Shown in pieces: positions 58,414 to 64,000 of a stretch of DNA of 64,000 bases; the first letter of the stretch is position 1; each line of letters begins with the position of its first letter. The notes beneath the pieces were generated by a model. It had not been told where the DNA came from. It searched no databases and was given only the letters and a program-made list of their open reading frames with translations. Made by a program: the position numbers and the translations under genes. The stretch lies in NCBI GenBank assembly GCA_937898685.1, contig CALEJT010000074.1:1-64000 (forward strand), read 5' to 3'. This DNA is from an uncultured Gammaproteobacteria bacterium (GTDB taxonomy: Bacteria; Pseudomonadota; Gammaproteobacteria; Pseudomonadales; Pseudohongiellaceae).

Positions 58414-61038
58414 TCAGTTGGCGACGATGTTGACCAGTTTGCCGGGTACCACGATCACCTTGCGCACGGTGAGACCCTCGGTGAACTTCTGCACCTGGGC
58501 ATCGGCACGTGCGGCGGCTTCCATGGCTTCCTTGGTGGCATCGGCCGGCAGTTCCAGTACGGTGCGCAGTTTGCCATTGACCTGCACGGCGATCTTCACC
58601 GAATTCTGCACCAGCGCGCTTTCATCGACTTCGGGCCAGTTGGCATCGATGAGCGCATCGCTGTGGCCGAGATGCTGCCACAACACGTGACAGGTGTGCG
58701 GAATGATGGGGCCGAGCAGCAGCACCATCGCTTCCACCGCTTCCTGCACCACGGCCTGATTCTGGCCACCGTCCTGGCTGTCGTTGTTGGCGATGAAACG
58801 GCTGAGTTCGTTGTAGAGCTCCATCACTGCCGCGATCGCGGTGTTGAAGACCTGGCGACGATCGTAGTCGATGGTCACTTTCTGGATCGTGCTGTGCGTC
58901 TTGAAGCGCAGTGCTTTCTGCGCCTCGTTGAGCGCGGCGGCATCGACCTTCACGGCGCCGGCGCGGAAGTTGGCGATGAGTTTCCACAGACGTTTGATGA
59001 AGCGTGAAGCACCTTCGACGCCACTGTCAGACCACTCGAGGCTCTGATCCGGCGGTGAGGTGAACATCATGTACAGGCGCACGGTGTCGGCGCCGAAGCG
59101 CGCGATCATTTCCTGCGGGTCCACGCCGTTGTTCTTGGACTTCGACATCTTCTCGACGCCGCCGATCTGCACCGGCTGGCCGTCGGCTTTGAGGGTCGCG
59201 GAAACCATGCGGCCCTTGTCGTCGCGCACGATGTCGACCTCGGTGAGGTTGATCCAGTCTTTGCTGCCGTCGGGGTTCTCGCGATAGAAGGTGTCGGCCA
59301 CCACCATGCCCTGCGTGAGCAGACGCTTGAAGGGTTCGTCGCTCTTCACGAGGCCTTCGTCACGCATCAGCTTGTGGAAGAAGCGGGCATAGAGCAGATG
59401 CAGGATGGCGTGCTCGATGCCGCCGATGTACTGATCCACGTCGAGCCAGTAGTCGACTTCTTCCTTGTTGAGCATGCCTTCGGCGTAGCGGGCGCAGGCG
59501 AAGCGCGCGTAGTACCACGACGATTCCATGAAGGTGTCGAAGGTGTCGGTTTCGCGTTCGGCGGCACCGCCGCACTTCGGACAGCTGCACTTGATGAAAC
59601 TTTCCATCTTCTTGATGGGCGAGCCGACACCATCGAACTCGACGTCGGTGGGCAGCAGTACGGGCAGGTCCTTTTCGGGCACGGCCACCGGGCCGCAGCT
59701 CGGGCAGTTGATGATCGGGATCGGCGTGCCCCAGTAGCGCTGACGGCTCACGCCCCAGTCGCGCAGGCGGAAGTTGACCTGCTTGGTGCCGATGCGGCGG
59801 TTTTCGAATTCGGTCTGCAGTGCGTCGAAGGCGCCGTCGAAGTCGAGGCCATCGAACTGGCCGGAGTTGATCAGAATGCCCTTCTCGACGTAGGCGGCCT
59901 TGCTGATGTCGACGTGCGAACCGTCAGCGGGAGCGATGACCTGTTTCACCGGTAGACCATATTTCTGCGCGAATTCGAAGTCGCGCTGGTCGTGCGCCGG
60001 TACCGACATCACCGCACCGGAGCCATAGCTCATCAGCACGAAGTTGGCGACCCAGATCGGCACTTCTTCACCGGTGAGCGGATGGATGGCACGCAGGCCG
60101 GTGTCCATGCCTTCCTTTTCCAGCGTGGCGAGTTCGGCCTCGGCCACCTTGATGTTGTCCTGTTTCTTGATGAAGGCAGCCAGCTCCGGATTGTTTTCAG
60201 CGGCTTTAAGCGCGAGCGGATGCTGCGCGGCGATGGCGCAGTAGGTGACGCCCATCACGGTGTCGGGACGCGTGGTGTAGACGGTGAGGCGCTCGTCGCT
60301 GTCCTTCACCTCGAAGCTGAATTCGAGGCCTTCGCTGCGGCCGATCCAGTTCTGCTGCATCACGCGCACGCGCTCGGGCCAACCTTCGAGCTTGTCGATG
60401 TCGGCGAGGAGCTCGTCGGCGTAGGCGGTGATCTTGATGAACCACTGCGGGATCTTGCGACGCTCGACCAGGGCGCCCGAGCGCCAGCCGCGGCCGTCGA
60501 TCACTTGTTCGTTGGCGAGCACGGTCTGATCGACCGGATCCCAGTTCACTTCGGCTTCTTTCTTGTAGACCAAGCCCTTTTCGAAGAGGCGGGTGAAGAA
60601 CCACTGTTCCCACTTGTAGTAGTCGGGGTGACAGGTGGCGATCTCGCGATCCCAGTCGTAGGCGTAGCCGAGCTGCTGCAGCTGGCCGCGCATGTAGGCG
60701 ATGTTTTCGTAGGTCCACTTGGCGGGCGGAACCTTGTTCTTCATGGCGGCGTTTTCGGCCGGCAGGCCGAAGGCATCCCAGCCCATGGGCTGCAGGACGT
60801 TCTTGCCGCGCATGCGTTGGAAGCGGGAGATCACGTCACCGATGGTGTAGTTGCGCACGTGCCCCATGTGCAGCTTGCCGCTGGGGTAGGGGAACATGGA
60901 GAGGCAGTAGAACTTGGGCTTGCCGGGTTGAGCGGTGACCTTGAAGCTTTGGTGTTCGCGCCAGTAGTCCTGGGCGGCCTGTTCGACTTGCTGGTGGTCG
61001 TATTCTTCGGTGATCTGGATGGGCATGTTGGCTTGCAT
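58414..61038 (-). CDS. leuS: Leucyl-tRNA synthetase
   Basis: An 874-residue class I synthetase that charges tRNA-Leu. HMGH is at residues 57-60, KMSKSKNNG near 631, and the editing (CP1) domain is present between them with VYTTRPDT. Zinc-binding cysteines are seen at CPSCG and CSCPKCGG. Length is standard. ATG at 61038 with AGGGG is preferred; ATG at 61026 is possible. First gene of the leuS-lptE-DUF486 operon. Confidence 0.97.
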   Translation of the reverse strand: MQANMPIQITEEYDHQQVEQAAQDYWREHQSFKVTAQPGKPKFYCLSMFPYPSGKLHMGHVRNYTIGDVISRFQRMRGKNVLQPMGWDAFGLPAENAAMKNKVPPAKWTYENIAYMRGQLQQLGYAYDWDREIATCHPDYYKWEQWFFTRLFEKGLVYKKEAEVNWDPVDQTVLANEQVIDGRGWRSGALVERRKIPQWFIKITAYADELLADIDKLEGWPERVRVMQQNWIGRSEGLEFSFEVKDSDERLTVYTTRPDTVMGVTYCAIAAQHPLALKAAENNPELAAFIKKQDNIKVAEAELATLEKEGMDTGLRAIHPLTGEEVPIWVANFVLMSYGSGAVMSVPAHDQRDFEFAQKYGLPVKQVIAPADGSHVDISKAAYVEKGILINSGQFDGLDFDGAFDALQTEFENRRIGTKQVNFRLRDWGVSRQRYWGTPIPIINCPSCGPVAVPEKDLPVLLPTDVEFDGVGSPIKKMESFIKCSCPKCGGAAERETDTFDTFMESSWYYARFACARYAEGMLNKEEVDYWLDVDQYIGGIEHAILHLLYARFFHKLMRDEGLVKSDEPFKRLLTQGMVVADTFYRENPDGSKDWINLTEVDIVRDDKGRMVSATLKADGQPVQIGGVEKMSKSKNNGVDPQEMIARFGADTVRLYMMFTSPPDQSLEWSDSGVEGASRFIKRLWKLIANFRAGAVKVDAAALNEAQKALRFKTHSTIQKVTIDYDRRQVFNTAIAAVMELYNELSRFIANNDSQDGGQNQAVVQEAVEAMVLLLGPIIPHTCHVLWQHLGHSDALIDANWPEVDESALVQNSVKIAVQVNGKLRTVLELPADATKEAMEAAARADAQVQKFTEGLTVRKVIVVPGKLVNIVAN

Positions 61039-61366
61039 CGAGCCCCTGGCTGGGCCGTGATTGAAGGCTGAAAAAGACGGCGAAGCTTACCAAAGAGGGG
61101 GGATGGGCGGTAGGTTGGCCGACGTCAGGGGCTCGTCGACGGGCGCAGAGCCCGGTCCATGGGAGTTCGCAGATTGGGGTGAGCACAGTGTTCTGGCGGG
61201 AGACATGGCTAACGATTTCTCCGGCAGAACACAACGCGAACTCCGAGGGAGATGTTTGGGGCGCGGTAGTCCCGACACTCGAGTTGGGCCGGCCCGACGC
61301 TGCTGCGGGCTCGGCGCAACCTGCCGGTTACCACCCCATTCCCGTAGAGATCACCAGGCGTCTTGG
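61039..61366. other. Intergenic region with long imperfect hairpin
   Basis: 328 bp between leuS and the GNAT gene, both minus strand. It contains the hairpin described at 61162-61244 and no gene. Confidence 0.6.
61162..61244. repeat. 83-bp imperfect inverted repeat
   Basis: Outer arms GGAGTTCGC (61162) and GCGAACTCC (61236) are perfectly complementary. Inner arms TGTTCTGGCGGGAGA (61189-61203) and TCTCCGGCAGAACA (61218-61231) match with one mismatch and a one-base bulge. The left side has extra unpaired sequence between arms. It may be a structured RNA or a small element remnant. Confidence 0.6.
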
Positions 61367-61828
61367 TCAGAGCGCCTTCCTCATCCTCACCGCATCCTGC
61401 CCGTCCTGGTAATAGGCGGGGTAACGACCGAAAGGAACGAAGCCGAGCTTTTCATAAAGCGCGATCGCGGCTTGGTTGCCCGCCGCCACCTCCAAGGTAT
61501 ACCTGCTGCGGCCGAGGCGCTTGACGTGACGGATGCTGCTCTGCAGGAGTCGTTGCGCCAGGCCCTTGCCGCGTGCTTCGGGAGCGATGGCGATGGAGTA
61601 CAGACGCACGCTCGTGCCTTCTCGGCGCCAGACGGTTAGAAGGTAACCGATCGGTGCAGCATTGCGTCCGGGAGGAGCGGCGACGAGGAAGAGGCCGTTG
61701 TCGGCGGTGAGCCAGTGCTTGAGTTGGCGCGGGCTGATGCGGTCACCGGTGAAGCAACGCTCCTCGAGTGCAACGAGTGCCGGGAGCTCACAAGCACGGG
61801 CGGGACGGATGCGAAAGTCGTTGGCCAT
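61367..61828 (-). CDS. GNAT family N-acetyltransferase
   Basis: A 153-residue acetyl-CoA-dependent acetyltransferase. The fold is recognised from YSIAIAPEARGKGLAQRLLQ, motif A with the acetyl-CoA loop, and YTLEVAAGNQAAIALYEKLGFVPFGRYPAYY near the end, resembling the RimI-like group. In Pseudomonas a related GNAT fused to a C39-like peptidase domain sits beside the RimK-like ATP-grasp gene; here the GNAT stands alone and is divergent from it. ATG at 61828; the frame is open further upstream, but that leader overlaps the neighbouring gene. Confidence 0.83.
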   Translation of the reverse strand: MANDFRIRPARACELPALVALEERCFTGDRISPRQLKHWLTADNGLFLVAAPPGRNAAPIGYLLTVWRREGTSVRLYSIAIAPEARGKGLAQRLLQSSIRHVKRLGRSRYTLEVAAGNQAAIALYEKLGFVPFGRYPAYYQDGQDAVRMRKAL

Positions 61829-61913
61829 GGGCGCTGCGCGGGACGGAAGTGGCGCGCATTCTATCCCGTCGTGTGGGTGGTTTCGCCAGCGTAAATATTT
61901 CTTTGGCGGGGAG

Positions 61914-61941
61914 TTGCAAGGCCAATAAAAAGGTCCATACT
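61914..61941 (+). promoter_or_regulatory. Sigma-70-like promoter of the ATP-grasp gene
   Basis: TTGCAA, a 16-bp spacer and CATACT. The predicted start site at about 61948 lies 31 bp before the ATG at 61979, with GGGGGAG between them. Confidence 0.45.
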
Positions 61942-61978
61942 GCCGCCACTTCAACGCTGGGGGAGCAAGCGTAGTTTT

Positions 61979-63445
61979 ATGTCGAACGTGCTGATCGTTG
62001 TCGACAGGTTGGAAGACTGGGAACCGTACTATCCAAGCGATCTCGTCATCTCGTTCGACCAGTATCTGGCGCTGAAACCTCCGCCCAATCAGCGCGTGCG
62101 CGTCATCAATCTGTGCAGCGACTACAGTTACCTGAGTCAGGGTTATTACTGTTCGCTGCTCGCAGAGGCGAAAGGCCATCACGTCATTCCGTCGAGCAAG
62201 GTGCTGACCGATGTCGGTTCACCCTTGCTCTATCAGCTCAACGTCGAAGAGCTCTTCTCGGCACTCGACAAGCTCTACCGAAATCAGGCGCGTCCGGAGC
62301 AGTTGGAGTTCAAGACCTATTTCGGTCAGGTGGCGGAGCCTTCGCTCAAGCCACTGGCGCGTGTCGTATTCGAACGTTTTCCCTCGCCGATCATCTCACT
62401 GACGCTCAAACATCTCGATGGCCATTGGGTGATCGCGGATCTGCGCATCGTCGATCACAAGAGTCTCAGCGATGAGGAAGAGACCGCCTTCGGTGAAGCG
62501 CTCGACAATTTCAGTCGTGAGGTGTGGCATCCGAAGAAGGCGCGCAAGCTGGCGAAGTACGACCTCGCGATCCTGGTGAACGAAGAGGAGAAGATGCCGC
62601 CCAGCAATCCTGCGGCGATCAAGAAGTTCATCCAGGCCGGCAAGAACCTCGGCATCGATGTCGAAGTGATCACACCGAACGACTTCATGCGTTTGCCGGA
62701 ATTCGATGCGCTCTTCATCCGCGAGACGACGAGCATCGAGCATCACACCTATCGCTTCGCCAAGAAGGCGGAGAGCATGGGGCTCGTGGTGATCGACGAT
62801 CCGACGTCGATCCTGCGCTGCACCAACAAGATCTACCTCGCCGACTTGTTCGCGGCCACCGGTGTGCCGGCGCCGAAGACGCTCATCATAGGCCACAACC
62901 GTCCCGAGCAATTGCGCGATGCCGCAGAAAAACTCGGCTTCCCGATCGTGGTGAAGATTCCCGATGGTTCCTTCTCGCGTGGTGTGGTGAAGGTGAATTC
63001 GATGGAAGAGTTCGAGCGCAAGACGGCGGAGCTCTTCCGGGAGTCGAGCCTATTGTTGGCGCAGGAGTTTCTCTACACCGACTTCGATTGGCGCATCGGC
63101 ATCCTCAATCACAAGGCGCTCTATGCCTGCCGTTACTACATGGTGAAGAACCATTGGCAGATCTATCGGCACAAGGAGAGCGGCAACGACAAGGCGCGTT
63201 CGGGCGGCTTCGATACCTTGCCCACCTTCGAAGTACCGCGCTCGGTGTTGCAGGCTGCACTCAAGGCCACCAGGCAGATCGGTGACGGTTTCTACGGCGT
63301 CGATGTGAAACAGTGGGGCGACAAGGCCTACGTAATCGAAGTGAACGACAATCCGAGCATCGAAACGGGTGTGGAGGACGAATATCTCGGCAACGAGCTG
63401 TATAGTCTGATCATGCAGGAGTTCCTGCGGCGCATGGATCAGTAA
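61979..63445 (+). CDS. RimK-like ATP-grasp ligase with RLAN-type N-terminal domain
   Basis: A 488-residue putative amide ligase. The N-terminal 180 residues (VLIVVDRLEDWEPYYPSDLVIS, VRVINLCSDYSYLSQGYYCSLLAEA) match the RimK-like ATP-grasp N-terminal (RLAN) domain. Residues about 210-480 form an ATP-grasp domain with LFIRETTSIEHHTYRFAKKAE, FPIVVKIPDGSFSRGVVKV and the Mg-binding end YVIEVNDNPSIETGVED. The family is thought to add amino acids such as Glu to a peptide or protein, but the substrate is unknown. Divergent from a GNAT gene. Peroxiredoxin follows 37 bp downstream. Confidence 0.88.
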   Translation: MSNVLIVVDRLEDWEPYYPSDLVISFDQYLALKPPPNQRVRVINLCSDYSYLSQGYYCSLLAEAKGHHVIPSSKVLTDVGSPLLYQLNVEELFSALDKLYRNQARPEQLEFKTYFGQVAEPSLKPLARVVFERFPSPIISLTLKHLDGHWVIADLRIVDHKSLSDEEETAFGEALDNFSREVWHPKKARKLAKYDLAILVNEEEKMPPSNPAAIKKFIQAGKNLGIDVEVITPNDFMRLPEFDALFIRETTSIEHHTYRFAKKAESMGLVVIDDPTSILRCTNKIYLADLFAATGVPAPKTLIIGHNRPEQLRDAAEKLGFPIVVKIPDGSFSRGVVKVNSMEEFERKTAELFRESSLLLAQEFLYTDFDWRIGILNHKALYACRYYMVKNHWQIYRHKESGNDKARSGGFDTLPTFEVPRSVLQAALKATRQIGDGFYGVDVKQWGDKAYVIEVNDNPSIETGVEDEYLGNELYSLIMQEFLRRMDQ

Positions 63446-63482
63446 GAGCTGCCAGCGTTCAACCCGAGTAAAGGAGATACAG

Positions 63483-63968
63483 ATGACGATCAAGGTCGGC
63501 GACAAGATTCCGCAGTGCCCGAGTCTGAAAGTAATGGGTGAGAAAGGTCCGCAAGGGGTGACGACGTCGGAGTTGTTCGACGGCAAGAAGGTGGTGCTCT
63601 TCGCGGTGCCCGGTGCCTTCACTCCCGGTTGTTCGAAAAGCCATCTGCCCGGCTATGTGACCCTGGCGGACAAGATCAAGGAGAAGGGTGTCGACAGCAT
63701 CATCTGCATGGCGGTCAACGATGCCTTCGTGATGGATGCCTGGGGCAAGGCGCAGAACGCGGAAGAGATCACGATGCTGGCCGACGGCAATGGAGACTTC
63801 ACGAAAGCCTTGGGGCTCGAACTGGACGGCACCGGTTGGGGCATGGGACAGCGCTGCAAGCGCATGGCGATGATCGTAGAAGACGGTGTGGTGAAACATC
63901 TCGCCATCGAACCACCCGGCAGCAGCATCGTGGAGAGCTCCGCCGAGACCATTCTGAAACTGCTTTGA
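63483..63968 (+). CDS. Peroxiredoxin, Prx5/AhpE-like (redoxin)
   Basis: A 161-residue atypical peroxiredoxin. The peroxidatic Cys is C50 in PGAFTPGCSKSHLPGY, the signature of the Prx5 class; C75 (SIICMAV) is also conserved in many members, while C126 (GQRCKR) is a further candidate resolving Cys. The family reduces hydroperoxides with glutaredoxin or glutathione in many proteobacteria, and some members are fused to glutaredoxin. AAAGGAG precedes the ATG. It may be co-transcribed with the ATP-grasp gene. Confidence 0.94.
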   Translation: MTIKVGDKIPQCPSLKVMGEKGPQGVTTSELFDGKKVVLFAVPGAFTPGCSKSHLPGYVTLADKIKEKGVDSIICMAVNDAFVMDAWGKAQNAEEITMLADGNGDFTKALGLELDGTGWGMGQRCKRMAMIVEDGVVKHLAIEPPGSSIVESSAETILKLL

Positions 63969-64000
63969 TTCACACCAGTGATTGGGCCGCATGTTCACGC

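Noticed and set aside
1..64000. tRNA or rRNA genes
   Set aside because: I looked through the larger intergenic regions for cloverleaf ends (CCA, GTTCGAATC-type T-arms) and rRNA landmarks and recognised none. A dedicated scan could still find one I missed.

Overview
The window is a G+C-rich, gene-dense stretch of a gammaproteobacterial chromosome. The affiliation rests on RNase T (essentially a gammaproteobacterial enzyme), E. coli-type PyrC, ArgG and Aas, the rnfABCDGE-nth operon and the bfr-bfd pair. From memory, Pseudomonas aeruginosa keeps metG, rnf, nth, gloA, argG, pyrC, rnt, a 2-Cys peroxiredoxin, bfd, bfrB and grxD within one neighbourhood (about PA3482-PA3533). The first 25 kb here looks like a rearranged version of that block, so a lineage related to Pseudomonadales/Cellvibrionales is likely. 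I cannot name a genus. I see no rRNA, tRNA, CRISPR array, prophage or intact transposase gene.

1-12.4 kb: grxD, a DMT permease coupled to PnuC, a membrane-anchored cytochrome c, a 2-Cys peroxiredoxin, bfr and bfd (each with a Fur-box-like site), a cluster of short GTGRSTGTCCC repeats, a glutathione transferase, a zinc-ribbon/Smr protein, a membrane-anchored small heat-shock protein, the large Aas acyltransferase/ligase, and rnt-pyrC. 12.4-25.2 kb: a phytanoyl-CoA dioxygenase-like protein, argG, a TPR protein, nth with the complete Rnf electron-transport operon, gloA, a phosphopantetheinyl transferase and metG. 25.2-32.1 kb: a lone type IV pilin behind a textbook sigma-54 promoter, fhs, then an operon of a heme-binding-motif protein, an alpha/beta hydrolase and a DsbD/ScsB-like thiol reductase.

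32.1-34.8 kb: a second repeat cluster built from two diverged 82-bp units with inverted ends, followed by folD, trpD and grxC. FolD resembles Bacteroidetes enzymes and TrpD resembles alphaproteobacterial ones, so this piece may be acquired. 34.8-43.8 kb: a MacAB-TolC-type efflux operon behind a perfect TetR-type palindrome, an AI-2E family permease, a GST, a DUF3301 protein, signal peptidase I and a subclass B3 metallo-beta-lactamase-like protein. 44.1-57.1 kb: an M28 peptidase lipoprotein, several uncharacterised membrane or exported proteins, three exported TPR proteins carrying TonB-C-like domains, a DUF3500 protein, a LigB-type dioxygenase and fumC. 57.5-64 kb: DUF486, lptE, leuS, then a divergent pair of a GNAT acetyltransferase and a RimK-like ATP-grasp ligase with an RLAN-type N-terminal domain, and a Prx5-type peroxiredoxin.

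Themes are redox and thiol chemistry (glutaredoxins, peroxiredoxins, DsbD, GSTs, Rnf), iron storage under probable Fur control, one-carbon folate metabolism (Fhs plus FolD) and envelope functions (LptE, LepB, efflux, exported TPR/TonB-like proteins). The least explained elements are the dispersed GTGRSTGTCCC repeat family, the TPR/TonB-C family with a structured leader, and the GNAT/ATP-grasp pair.
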